Under the pieces are notes generated by a model. It was not told the DNA's origin. It saw nothing but the letters and a program-made list of their open reading frames with translations, and searched no databases. From NCBI GenBank assembly GCA_963815305.1, contig CAWFFW010000002.1, forward strand, positions 186,001-250,000: a stretch of DNA of 64,000 nt, in the 5' to 3' direction. Below are positions 18,135 through 26,865 of the stretch, in pieces. Origin of the DNA: CAXBID01 sp963815305 (GTDB lineage Bacteria; Bacteroidota; Bacteroidia; Flavobacteriales; Flavobacteriaceae). The position numbers and the translations under genes are program-made. Numbering within the stretch: position 1 is the stretch's first letter; each line of letters starts with the position of its first letter.

Positions 18135-18386
18135 TTATTTTTTAAATTTTGCGTATTTGTTTTTAAACTTATCAATACGTCCTGCTGTATCTACTAATTT
18201 AGATTTACCAGTATAATAAGGATGAGATGTTCTAGAAATTTCCATTTTTACTAATGGGTATTCAACACCATCAACCTCTAAAGTTTCATTAGTGTTTGCA
18301 GTAGATTTTGTTAAGAACACATCTTCGTTTGACATATCTTTAAACGCTACTACTCTATAATTTTCTGGGTGTATACCTTTTCTCAT
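18135..18386 (-). CDS. rpmE2: 50S ribosomal protein L31, type B (zinc-free)
   Basis: 83 residues. It begins MRKGIHPENYRVVAFKDMS and contains the type B signature SRTSHPYYTGKSKLVDTAGR. The CxxC zinc ligands of type A L31 are missing, so this is the zinc-independent form. L31 bridges the large and small subunits in the 70S ribosome. The gene is monocistronic, with a promoter-like element (18423-18452) and a clear terminator. Confidence 0.96.
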   Translation of the reverse strand: MRKGIHPENYRVVAFKDMSNEDVFLTKSTANTNETLEVDGVEYPLVKMEISRTSHPYYTGKSKLVDTAGRIDKFKNKYAKFKK

Positions 18387-18422
18387 CGCTAAATGCTTTA
18401 ATTCATTTCAATTTTGGAAGTG

Positions 18423-18452
18423 CAAATTTAAGTATTTTTTATAAATTCACAA
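18423..18452 (-). promoter_or_regulatory. Bacteroidetes-type promoter of rpmE2
   Basis: On the minus strand TAAATTTG (18423-18430) lies 19 bases after TTG (18450-18452; the full box reads ATTG rather than TTTG). The -7 box is a perfect match to TAnnTTTG. Confidence 0.62.
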
Positions 18453-18544
18453 TATTTTTTTCAATTTTTATTTTAAAGCACTAACACTCTGTTTTTGGTA
18501 TATTTGGACTCAACCTTAATTAATAAAAACTAAGCTCAAATATC

Positions 18545-19078
18545 ATGGAAAAAACTTTAAAATCTAATGCTATAAATTATGGTTTATATCTTGGTATCGG
18601 CCTATCATTATTTACAATCATTAGTTACTTTATGGATTTAAATTTATTGGTTAATTTCTGGATTATGCTATTGATTATTCCGCTGTGTATTATAATTATT
18701 GGTGTTATTTCCACGGCTAAAAACAAATCTGTTTCTAACGGCTATTTATCTTTTAGAGACACATTCTCTTCTTATTTTATTACTGTTGCTATTGGCATTA
18801 TGATAAGTACGGTAGTAAGCATTTTGATTTTTAATTTTATAGATGTCGATGCTGGAAATGAAGTTAAAAATATATTAATAAACAGTACAGAAGAAAGGAT
18901 GACTAAACTAGGTGCTAGTTCTGAAAATATCATTAAAAATATAGATAAAATTAAAAATCAGGATACTTATGCCATTGGAACACAATTAAAATCTTTATCG
19001 CAAAGTTTAATTGTATTTGCAATAATTGGTCTTTTAGTTGCTGCTGCGCTTAAAAAAAACAAACCAGACACGGAATAA
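18545..19078 (+). CDS. DUF4199 family membrane protein
   Basis: 177 residues. Four hydrophobic helices are visible: about 13-30, 34-55, 74-95 and 150-168. The arrangement (an N-terminal pair, a conserved FRDTFSSYF turn between helices 2 and 3, a long soluble loop of about 50 residues, then a final helix) matches DUF4199 proteins of Bacteroidota. No biochemical function is known. It lies 42 bases before the glycosyltransferase gene. TATATTTG at 18499-18506 is a perfect -7 box and a likely start of this transcription unit. Confidence 0.85.
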   Translation: MEKTLKSNAINYGLYLGIGLSLFTIISYFMDLNLLVNFWIMLLIIPLCIIIIGVISTAKNKSVSNGYLSFRDTFSSYFITVAIGIMISTVVSILIFNFIDVDAGNEVKNILINSTEERMTKLGASSENIIKNIDKIKNQDTYAIGTQLKSLSQSLIVFAIIGLLVAAALKKNKPDTE

Positions 19079-19120
19079 TTTCAGTATTTTTGAAACGTTA
19101 ACCTTATAACCAAGAAAATC

Positions 19121-20074
19121 ATGAATATTTCGGTAGTTATACCACTACTTAACGAACAAGACTCTTTAGTTGAATTACATGATTGGATTGTAAACGTTAT
19201 GGAGTCTCATGATTTTTCATACGAAATTATTTTTATAGATGATGGCAGTACTGATGAATCTTGGAAAACTATAACTAATCTTGCAGAAAAGAATAAAGAT
19301 GTTAAGGGTATTCGTTTTTTAAAAAATTTCGGGAAATCACAAGCACTTCATGCTGGTTTTGAAAAAGCCAAAGGCGATGTTGTTATTACAATGGATGCCG
19401 ATTTACAGGACAATCCAGACGAAATCCCAGCACTTTATAAAATGATTAAAAATGAAGATTTTGATTTGGTTTCAGGTTGGAAAAAGAAGCGTTACGATTC
19501 TATAATAGCAAAAAATCTACCATCGAAACTTTTTAATTGGGCAGCACAAAAAACTTCTGGTGTTAAATTACATGATTTTAATTGTGGTCTTAAAGCCTAC
19601 AAAATAGATGTTGTTAAAAATATTGATGTTAACGGAGAAATGCATCGCTATATTCCTGTTTTATCAAAAAATGCTGGATTTACAAATATTGGTGAAAAAA
19701 TAGTGCAGCATCAAGCCAGAAAATATGGTGAAACTAAATTTGGAATGGATCGATTTATTCATGGTTTTCTCGATTTAATTACCATTTGGTTCCTCTCGCG
19801 TTTTGCTAGACGCCCCATGCATTTATTTGGCGCTTTAGGGTTTATTATGTTTACAATCGGGTTAGGCTTTGCGCTTTATTTAGGTATTGATAAATTATTT
19901 TTAAATCCTTCAGGGAGGCTAATTACTCAACGTCCTCAATTTTATATGGCACTTTCTACCATGATTATTGGTACCCAATTTTTTGTTGCAGGTTTCTTAG
20001 GTGAAATTATTCTTCGTAACAAAGAAGATAAAAAACGCTATTTAATTAAGGATCAATTAAATTTGAATAAATAA
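19121..20074 (+). CDS. Family 2 glycosyltransferase (GtrB/DPM1-like, membrane-anchored)
   Basis: 317 residues. The GT-A domain (1-220) opens with SVVIPLLNEQDSL and has the nucleotide-sugar motif FIDDGSTDES. The DxD-type metal site is in DADLQDN (about residue 92), and the acceptor region is around FNCGLKAY. Two C-terminal membrane helices (about 230-252 and 268-292) match the bacterial polyprenyl-phosphate glycosyltransferases that load a sugar onto undecaprenyl phosphate. The sugar is unknown. With the nearby mutase and exporter it probably serves surface polysaccharide or lipid glycosylation. Confidence 0.9.
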   Translation: MNISVVIPLLNEQDSLVELHDWIVNVMESHDFSYEIIFIDDGSTDESWKTITNLAEKNKDVKGIRFLKNFGKSQALHAGFEKAKGDVVITMDADLQDNPDEIPALYKMIKNEDFDLVSGWKKKRYDSIIAKNLPSKLFNWAAQKTSGVKLHDFNCGLKAYKIDVVKNIDVNGEMHRYIPVLSKNAGFTNIGEKIVQHQARKYGETKFGMDRFIHGFLDLITIWFLSRFARRPMHLFGALGFIMFTIGLGFALYLGIDKLFLNPSGRLITQRPQFYMALSTMIIGTQFFVAGFLGEIILRNKEDKKRYLIKDQLNLNK

Positions 20075-20171
20075 ATTATTGAAATAGCTCTGTGAGCTTG
20101 AAAACAGCAACTTTTTAAAGTAATTTAAGTTACTATTGTTTACTTTTGAAAACATTTTTATTTAAAACATT

Positions 20172-21902
20172 ATGATACACATTGAACCAAAGATTTTAGA
20201 CCGAATAAACTCATGGTTAACACCTACTTTTGATGACGAAACTCAGAATATTATAAAAGAGAGTATTGCCAATAATCCAAAAGATATACAGGAAAGTTTT
20301 TATAAAGATTTAGAATTTGGTACTGGTGGCATGCGTGGTGTTATGGGCGTGGGTACTAATCGTATAAATAAATACACCCTAGGAAAAAGTACTCAGGGCT
20401 TAAGTGATTATTTGCATCAACAATTTCCAAATGAAACGCCAAAAGCAGTTATCGCTTTTGATTGCAGACATAATAGTAAAACGTTAGCAAAAGTTGTTGC
20501 TGATGTATTTTCAGCTAACGGCATTGAAGTCTATTTATTTGAAGATTTGCGTGCAACTCCTGAATTATCTTTTGCTGTTAAACATTTAAATTGCCATTGC
20601 GGTATTGTTTTAACGGCATCACACAACCCACCAGAATATAATGGTTACAAAGTATATTGGCAAGATGGTGGTCAATTAGTACCACCACACGATGAGGCTG
20701 TAATTAGATTAATAAATGCTTTAAATTATTCAAATATAAAATTTGAAGCTAATAATAATTTGATTCATTATATAGGAAAAGATGTTGATGATGTCTTCAT
20801 TGACGCCTCTGTAAAAAATGGATCTGTTGGCGCAACTCAAACTGCAAAAGATGATTTAACTATTGTATTTACTTCGCTTCACGGTACTTCAATTACTGCA
20901 GTTCCTGAAACTTTAAAACGTGCTGGTTTTAAGAATGTACATATTGTTAAAGAACAAGAAAAACCAGACGGCGGTTTTCCTACGGTAAAATCACCAAATC
21001 CAGAAGAACCAGCAGCATTGAAAATGGCTTTAGAATTGGCTGAAAAGGTAAATGCCGATATTGTTATTGGTACAGATCCAGATTGTGACCGACTTGGCGT
21101 TGCTGTGCGCAATTCTGAAAACAAACTACAACTGTTAAATGGAAATCAAACCATGTTGATGATGGTCGATTTTTTACTTAAACAATGGAAGGTTGAAGGA
21201 AAAATTAAAGGAAAAGAATTTATAGCAACAACTATAGTTTCTACGCCAATGCTAAATAAATTAGCAGATGCTTATGGTGTTGATAATAAAATTGTATTAA
21301 CAGGTTTTAAATGGATTGCTAAATTAATTGAAGATTTCCCTGGATTGGATTTTATTGGTGGTGGCGAAGAAAGTTTTGGTTTTATGGTGGGCGACTTTGT
21401 GCGCGACAAAGATGCTGTAACCTCTACCCTTTTAGCCTGTGAAATTGCAGCTATTACAAAATCCAATGGAAGCTCATTTTTTAATGAATTAATAAAACTT
21501 TATGTGGAGCATGGTTGCTATAAAGAAAAATTAGTCTCGTTAACTAAAAAAGGTATTGAAGGTGCTGAAGAAATTAAACAAATGATGGTTGATGCTCGCG
21601 AAAACCCAATTAAAACCGTTAATGGCTCAAAAGTTGTAAAACTTGAAGATTACGAATTATCCATATCAAAAAACATGATTACTGGTGAAGAAAGCACCAT
21701 TGATATTCCTAAATCAAATGTAATCATCTATTACCTTGAAGATGGAAGTCAAGTAGCTTTAAGACCAAGTGGAACAGAACCAAAAATAAAATTCTACGTA
21801 AGTGTAAACACAGAATTAAACGCATCAGAAAATTTCAAAGACACTGAAGTTTCGTTGGATAATAAAGCTAACGCTATTTTAAAAGATATGAAACTCATTT
21901 AA
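20172..21902 (+). CDS. Phosphoglucomutase/phosphomannomutase (alpha-D-phosphohexomutase)
   Basis: 576 residues. All four landmarks of the family are visible: the phosphoserine loop TASHNPPEYNGYK (Ser about residue 150), the metal loop GTDPDCDR (about 300), the sugar-binding loop GGGEESFG (about 395), and the phosphate-binding loop LRPSGTEPKIKFY near the C-terminus. It interconverts hexose 1- and 6-phosphates; glucose or mannose specificity cannot be decided. Its TAA stop shares one base with the ATG of the next gene, so the mutase and ABC exporter are translationally coupled. Confidence 0.92.
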   Translation: MIHIEPKILDRINSWLTPTFDDETQNIIKESIANNPKDIQESFYKDLEFGTGGMRGVMGVGTNRINKYTLGKSTQGLSDYLHQQFPNETPKAVIAFDCRHNSKTLAKVVADVFSANGIEVYLFEDLRATPELSFAVKHLNCHCGIVLTASHNPPEYNGYKVYWQDGGQLVPPHDEAVIRLINALNYSNIKFEANNNLIHYIGKDVDDVFIDASVKNGSVGATQTAKDDLTIVFTSLHGTSITAVPETLKRAGFKNVHIVKEQEKPDGGFPTVKSPNPEEPAALKMALELAEKVNADIVIGTDPDCDRLGVAVRNSENKLQLLNGNQTMLMMVDFLLKQWKVEGKIKGKEFIATTIVSTPMLNKLADAYGVDNKIVLTGFKWIAKLIEDFPGLDFIGGGEESFGFMVGDFVRDKDAVTSTLLACEIAAITKSNGSSFFNELIKLYVEHGCYKEKLVSLTKKGIEGAEEIKQMMVDARENPIKTVNGSKVVKLEDYELSISKNMITGEESTIDIPKSNVIIYYLEDGSQVALRPSGTEPKIKFYVSVNTELNASENFKDTEVSLDNKANAILKDMKLI

Positions 21903-23737
21903 TGAATCATTTTTTCAACATTTTAAGGTATGCAAAGCCTTATAAACGTTTTGCCATAGGACACATTATTTCTAATGTGTTTTTTGCTTTATTTGGCACC
22001 CTATCGTTTGTTGCTTTGAAGCCCATGTTGGATGTTATTTTTGAGCAAGACAAAACTATACCGTCTGAAAAACCACTCTGGTCTGGAATCATGGACATTG
22101 GTGAATATGCTGAAGGATTGCTAGCATTTTATATGAATGAGTTTACTGGTGGAGATAACTCAAGGGCTTTAGTTTTTGTAGTTGCACTAGTAATCATAAT
22201 GTTTTTATTAAAGAATATAGCTGGTTATTTAGCAAATTATTTTCTCGTTTTTTTAAGAAACGGCGTTATTAGAGACCTCAGAAACAATGTTTACAAAAAA
22301 ACGGTAGAACTGCCGCTTTCTTATTTTTCAGAACAACGTAAAGGTGATATTTTATCGAGAGTCACTAGTGATGTTTTAGATTTGCAATATTCCTTCTTAT
22401 CTGTATTAGAACTTGTTGTTAGAGAGCCTTTAACTATTATATTTACTATAGTGGCCATGCTTATTATAAGTCCACAACTAACATTATTTATATTCATTTT
22501 TATACCAATAATGAGTATTATAATTTCTAGAATTGGTAAAAGTTTGAAGCGAAAATCAGACCGCGTTCAAAAGGAACAAGGTACATTTTTATCTACTTTA
22601 GAAGAAACCTTAACAGGCTTACGTATCATAAAAGGTTTCAACGCTGAAGATAAATTCAATGAAAAATTTCAGGAATCAACAAGTCGATTTTACCATTTTT
22701 CAAACAAACTTTTAAACAGACAAAACTTAGCATCTCCCGCCAGTGAATTTTTAGGAATTTGTATGATAGCGGTGATTTTGTGGTATGGGGGTAGTTTAGT
22801 ACTCAATAAAGATGCAAACCTAGCCCTTGACAGTACAAGCTTTTTAATATATATGGGCTTAGCTTATAATATATTAACACCTGCAAAAGCCATTTCAAGA
22901 GGGCTATACAATATTAAAAAAGGTAACGCAGCTGCAGAACGTATTCAAGAAATTATTGACACTCCAAATCCGTTAAAAGACAAAGAAAACGCGATTGAAA
23001 AAACAAGTTTTAATGCTGAGATTGAATTTAGAAACATTTCTTTTAAATATGCAAATGAATATGTTTTAAAAAATTTTTCATTAACCATTTCAAAAGGAAA
23101 AACGGTAGCTTTAGTTGGACAATCAGGAAGTGGAAAATCTACTATCGCCAATTTGATAACTCGGTTTTACGATGTTAATATAGGGGAAATATTAATAGAT
23201 GGAATTAATATTAGAGATCTAACAACTAACTCCTTAAGAAATCAATTAGGTATTGTTACTCAGGATGCCATTTTGTTTAATGATAGTATTAAAAATAACC
23301 TAAAACTGGGTGACGATAACGCTACTGATGACGCTATTATTGAAGCGTTAAAAGTTGCCAATGCCTGGGAATTTGTTAAAGATTTACCTCAAGACATCAA
23401 TACTAATATTGGTGATTCTGGCAACAAACTCTCTGGAGGCCAAAAACAACGCTTAAGTATTGCTAGAGCCGTTTTAAAAAGCCCGCCTATTATGGTTTTA
23501 GACGAGGCTACTTCAGCACTAGACACGGAAAGTGAACGCTTAGTGCAAATGGCTTTAGAGAATATGATGAAAAATAGAACATCTATTGTGATAGCACACA
23601 GGCTTTCTACTATTCAAAATGCAGATCAAATTGTAGTTTTAAACAAAGGCGAAATTGTAGAGCAAGGTAAACACGATGAACTTATTGAAAAAAATGGCGT
23701 TTATAAAAAGCTTGTGGATATGCAAAGTTTTGAGTAA
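21902..23737 (+). CDS. MsbA-like ABC exporter (fused permease and ATPase)
   Basis: 611 residues. The N-terminal membrane domain (about 1-330) has six helices. The ATPase domain has Walker A GQSGSGKST (about residue 406), the signature LSGGQKQR (about 510), Walker B IMVLDEATSALD (about 530) and a switch histidine in IAHRLS. Half-transporters of this type form homodimers and export lipids, lipid-linked sugars or peptides; MsbA itself flips lipid A. Its overlap with the phosphohexomutase points to a lipid or glycan substrate, which is inference. Confidence 0.9.
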   Translation: MNHFFNILRYAKPYKRFAIGHIISNVFFALFGTLSFVALKPMLDVIFEQDKTIPSEKPLWSGIMDIGEYAEGLLAFYMNEFTGGDNSRALVFVVALVIIMFLLKNIAGYLANYFLVFLRNGVIRDLRNNVYKKTVELPLSYFSEQRKGDILSRVTSDVLDLQYSFLSVLELVVREPLTIIFTIVAMLIISPQLTLFIFIFIPIMSIIISRIGKSLKRKSDRVQKEQGTFLSTLEETLTGLRIIKGFNAEDKFNEKFQESTSRFYHFSNKLLNRQNLASPASEFLGICMIAVILWYGGSLVLNKDANLALDSTSFLIYMGLAYNILTPAKAISRGLYNIKKGNAAAERIQEIIDTPNPLKDKENAIEKTSFNAEIEFRNISFKYANEYVLKNFSLTISKGKTVALVGQSGSGKSTIANLITRFYDVNIGEILIDGINIRDLTTNSLRNQLGIVTQDAILFNDSIKNNLKLGDDNATDDAIIEALKVANAWEFVKDLPQDINTNIGDSGNKLSGGQKQRLSIARAVLKSPPIMVLDEATSALDTESERLVQMALENMMKNRTSIVIAHRLSTIQNADQIVVLNKGEIVEQGKHDELIEKNGVYKKLVDMQSFE

Positions 23738-23758
23738 TACTTGATGCTTATAAAAATA

Positions 23759-23792
23759 AAAAAGGATAGAGATTTGGGCTTCTATCCTTTTT
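23759..23792 (+). terminator. Rho-independent terminator after the ABC exporter
   Basis: Arms AAAAAGGATAGA (23759-23770) and TCTATCCTTTTT (23781-23792) pair perfectly around a ten-base loop. The right arm ends in a T-run. It marks the end of the DUF4199 to exporter unit. Confidence 0.87.
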
Positions 23793-24025
23793 CGTTTATG
23801 TTAGACTTGGGGAAGACTAACAACATAAGTAGGTTTCTGACACAAACATATAACATAAATATATTTCTCACAAGGAAAAAATACATTTAATCGTTATAAT
23901 TTACACTTTATCGATGTTTTAATTTCTAATAAATTGATTTACAGTATTTTATTTTTTTGAGTAATTTAATGGAATTAAGATTAAACTTTTAGGATATCCA
24001 ATAGTCTAACACCTAAAGTATTTTT

Positions 24026-24568
24026 GTGACCGACGAAGCACTTTTAGTAGAACAATTAAAATCAAACACGCATAAAGAACAGGCTTTTAGGGCATTAATA
24101 ATGCTTTACAAAGAGCGCTTATATTGGCATATTCGAAATATTGTAAAATCTCATGATGATAGTGATGATGTATTGCAAAATACTTTTATAAAAATTTATA
24201 AAAATATTCATAACTTTAAAGGAGACAGTAAATTGTTTTCTTGGATGTATCGCATAGCGACTAATGAATCAATAACTTTTATAAATAAAAATGCAAAACG
24301 TTTGCAAACCACAAACGAAAAAGCACAACAATTGGCGATAAATAACTTGACTTCTGATGTCTATTTTGAGGGTGATGCTATTCAATTAAAACTACAAAAA
24401 GCCATAGCCACTTTACCAGAGAAACAACAGTTAGTTTTTAATATGAAATATTTTCAAGACATTAAATATAAAGACATGTCAGAAATTTTAGAAACTAGTG
24501 AAGGCGCTTTAAAAGCATCATATCATATCGCAGTAAAAAAAATTGAGGCATATTTAACTCAAAATTAA
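24026..24568 (+). CDS. ECF-type RNA polymerase sigma factor
   Basis: 180 residues from a GTG start. Region 2 is seen in FRALIMLYKERLYWHIRNIV and DDVLQNTFIKIYKNI (-10 recognition and core binding). Region 4 is a helix-turn-helix with LPEKQQLVFNMKYFQD and MSEILETSEGALKASYHIAVKKI. The GTG gives the N-terminus TDEALLVEQL that I expect for flavobacterial members. A TATTTTTG sequence (24019-24026) overlaps the GTG; if it were a promoter, translation would have to begin further in, so it is probably chance. The two genes that follow look like its control partners. Confidence 0.9.
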   Translation: MTDEALLVEQLKSNTHKEQAFRALIMLYKERLYWHIRNIVKSHDDSDDVLQNTFIKIYKNIHNFKGDSKLFSWMYRIATNESITFINKNAKRLQTTNEKAQQLAINNLTSDVYFEGDAIQLKLQKAIATLPEKQQLVFNMKYFQDIKYKDMSEILETSEGALKASYHIAVKKIEAYLTQN

Positions 24569-24689
24569 ACCTTTAATAAAAATATCAGTCTTAATACTAT
24601 GATGAAATCTGCTAAATAAAAAAATTGCTGAAATGACGTTTTTTGATTAGCGAATTATAAATCACAAAAATAAGAATAAATACAAACCG

Positions 24690-25187
24690 TTGAAAATAAA
24701 TAAATTACATAATATAAAAAAAACTGGATTTAAGGTTCCAGAAGATTATTTTGATAATCTTGAAGACACCATTTTACTTCACAAGGCACTTAAAAAATTA
24801 TCTATTGAATCAGGGTTTAAAACACCCAATGATTATTTTGATAATTTGGAAAATACTATTTTAAATAATATCTCTGATAAAAAAAGTCCTAAAGTTATTT
24901 CAATTTTTCGCAGAAGAAATCTTATTTATGTTTCTAGTATTGCCGCTGCGGTAGTACTATTATTTAATCTTTCTCTTTTTGAAAAAGAAACAGGTTGGGA
25001 GGCTATAAAAGCAGAAACCGTTGAAAATTACATTATAAATGAAAATATGGGATCTTACGAAATAGCTTCTTTATTAATTGATGACGATTTTAACAAAGTT
25101 TCTTTTACGGCCATTGAGTTATCTGAAGAGGCTTTAGAAAACTATTTATTAGAACAGACTACTGTAGAAGATTTAATTATACATTAA
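24690..25187 (+). CDS. Putative anti-sigma-like membrane protein with duplicated YFDNLE motif
   Basis: 165 residues from a TTG start; no ATG gives a comparable N-terminus. Residues 13-28 and 42-57 are near-identical repeats (GFKVPEDYFDNLEDTI and GFKTPNDYFDNLENTI). One membrane helix lies at about 78-95, leaving a C-terminal domain of about 70 residues outside. The topology, with a short cytoplasmic N-terminus, one helix and an external domain, and the place right after an ECF sigma gene fit a membrane anti-sigma factor. No zinc-type anti-sigma motif is present, so the mechanism is unproven. Confidence 0.68.
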   Translation: MKINKLHNIKKTGFKVPEDYFDNLEDTILLHKALKKLSIESGFKTPNDYFDNLENTILNNISDKKSPKVISIFRRRNLIYVSSIAAAVVLLFNLSLFEKETGWEAIKAETVENYIINENMGSYEIASLLIDDDFNKVSFTAIELSEEALENYLLEQTTVEDLIIH

Positions 25188-25191
25188 GCAC

Positions 25192-25638
25192 ATGAAAACA
25201 AATATTATAGCCCTTTTTATATGTCTATGCTCACTTTATACATTCTCGCAGAATATAGATAGAGAACGTATAAAAACTCTAAAAATATCTTTTATCACAA
25301 GTAAATTAGATTTAACTGTAAAAGAAGCTCAAGCATTTTGGCCTGTTTATAATGCTTACGACGAAGCTACACTAAAAATTAAACATCAAGATATACGCAA
25401 CATTCGTAGAGAAATTAAACAGAATTTAAATACTTTAAATGATTCAAGAGCAGAAAAGCTATTAGAAGATTTAGTGATTGCGGAGAATAAACTACATGAC
25501 GAAAATTTAAATCTTATTAAAAATTTAAAAAAAATCATTTCTCCAAAGAAAATAATTCTATTAAAAGTAGCGGAGGAAGATTTTAATAGACAACTTTTCG
25601 ATCAATACAAAAAGAAACGATTACAAAATAGAAATTAG
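25192..25638 (+). CDS. Sensor of ECF-type sigma factor (Spy/CpxP-like periplasmic protein)
   Basis: 148 residues. The signal peptide ends near YTFSQ. The mature protein is almost entirely helical and charged, with LTVKEAQAFWPVYNAYDEAT. That LTxxEAxxFWPxY pattern is typical of the small proteins named sensors of ECF-type sigma factors in flavobacteria and resembles the LTxxQ region of Spy/CpxP chaperones. It starts four bases after the previous gene. It probably senses envelope stress and relays it to the sigma factor, but no direct evidence is in the sequence. Confidence 0.75.
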   Translation: MKTNIIALFICLCSLYTFSQNIDRERIKTLKISFITSKLDLTVKEAQAFWPVYNAYDEATLKIKHQDIRNIRREIKQNLNTLNDSRAEKLLEDLVIAENKLHDENLNLIKNLKKIISPKKIILLKVAEEDFNRQLFDQYKKKRLQNRN

Positions 25639-25643
25639 AAAAT

Positions 25644-25666
25644 GGAGCTGAAAAAGCTCCTTTTTT
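25644..25666 (+). terminator. Rho-independent terminator of the ECF sigma operon
   Basis: GGAGCT (25644-25649) and AGCTCC (25655-25660) pair around a five-base loop and are followed by six Ts. The T-run reaches the stop codon of the convergent gene. Confidence 0.85.
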
Positions 25667-26714
25667 ATTCCCTAAAAGTAAGTTTAGAAACTTTGCCCTG
25701 CCCTGCTGCATAAGCTATGCTATCATTTAAAAACCGAATAGTATAAAAACCTTCATCACTTAAATGCTTCCAAGTTTCTCCAGAATTATTACTGTAATCA
25801 ATACCCTTAAAACCTATAGCGATAAGCTCCTGTCCTGCTCTGCTCGGAAAATATTGCACACAGCTTCTGTACCCTGGTTCTTGATTTTTTGCTACTAATT
25901 GCCATGTTTTTCCACCATCACCAGTTCTAATTTTATTAGCCGTATGGTCATCAGGTTTTGTATAGTCGCCACCTATAGCGAAACCCTTTAGTTCGTCATA
26001 AAAATCTATTGAGTAAATCCCTTCTGTTTCTTTTTCTTTTATGATTGGCGTGTTAAAAACCTCCCAAGTTTTACCTTTATCGGGCGAATAATATACTCGA
26101 CCCATGTTAGTGGCAACCCATGTATGGTCTCCAACCATAGCTATATTAGTATCACTCGCAGCAAAAGCACCTTCATTATCCAAAACTTTTGGCAATTCAT
26201 CACATGTTAGTTTCGTCCAAGTATGGCCTCCATCTCTTGTAATTATAATAGATAAACACCCATTATTACTATCTCCTATTGCAATACCTTCGTTGTCATT
26301 CCAAAACGTCATAGAATCATAAAAAATACCGCTCCCTTCTTCTTTATAAACAACCTCCATTTTCCCATCACTTCCTGTTTTAAAAAGTAACGCTGGAGAT
26401 TCTATACTTAGCATAAAAAAATCACTAATAGTATGTGCTACTGCCCTAAAATGCAAATTCAAACTATCTTGTTTCTGAACTGATGTTTGCCATAATCCTG
26501 TTTTAGAATTAAATAACCCAAAAGCACCATCATTTGCAGCAAATGCTAAACTTTTATCATTAAGAATTTCAATGGCTCTAATACTCAATAAAGAATCTTC
26601 CAAAAGTGTTTCAATTTCAACTTTAGAGATAGTTCTTGATATAAACGTTTCTTTTTTACCGCAAGAAAAAAACAATAAAATGATTATAATAATTGTTATG
26701 AATTGTTTCAACAT
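25665..26714 (-). CDS. YCF48/BNR-repeat beta-propeller lipoprotein
   Basis: 349 residues from the ATG at 26714. An in-frame ATG at 26762 would add 16 residues before the signal and is rejected. The lipobox is FFSC, followed by GKKE. The mature protein has repeated Asp-box-like turns (GGHTWTK, KGKTWEV, GGKTWQL, SGETWKH), which mark the blades of a beta-propeller of the YCF48/BNR type. Some databases call such proteins oxidoreductases, without a catalytic basis. YCF48 itself helps photosystem II assembly, which cannot apply here. It is probably an outer- or inner-membrane lipoprotein that binds proteins or glycans. Confidence 0.83.
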   Translation of the reverse strand: MLKQFITIIIIILLFFSCGKKETFISRTISKVEIETLLEDSLLSIRAIEILNDKSLAFAANDGAFGLFNSKTGLWQTSVQKQDSLNLHFRAVAHTISDFFMLSIESPALLFKTGSDGKMEVVYKEEGSGIFYDSMTFWNDNEGIAIGDSNNGCLSIIITRDGGHTWTKLTCDELPKVLDNEGAFAASDTNIAMVGDHTWVATNMGRVYYSPDKGKTWEVFNTPIIKEKETEGIYSIDFYDELKGFAIGGDYTKPDDHTANKIRTGDGGKTWQLVAKNQEPGYRSCVQYFPSRAGQELIAIGFKGIDYSNNSGETWKHLSDEGFYTIRFLNDSIAYAAGQGKVSKLTFRE

Positions 26715-26785
26715 ACTTTTTTTTGAGAAAGATAACTCTATTGATTCTAATAATAAAAACATTCGTGAATTCGTGGCATTTAGTG

Positions 26786-26793
26786 TAACTTTG
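26786..26793 (+). promoter_or_regulatory. Possible -7 box for the RsmB-type gene
   Basis: TAACTTTG matches TAnnTTTG and lies about 70 bases before the ATG at 26866. No TTTG is found 19 bases upstream. It is just downstream of two ATTCGTG copies (26761-26775 region). Confidence 0.4.
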
Positions 26794-26865
26794 CAATCTT
26801 AATGATTAAAAATTCAATTTAAGTTTACAGCCTTTAGCTGTTTACTGAAATCTGACACCTTAAAA

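Noticed and set aside
23800..23821. Imperfect hairpin GTTAGACTT/AAGACTAAC after the exporter terminator
   Set aside because: Short, with mismatches, and placed beyond a much better terminator; probably chance.
26715..26762. Upstream start for the YCF48-like lipoprotein
   Set aside because: The shorter form puts the hydrophobic segment and lipobox at the expected distance from the start.
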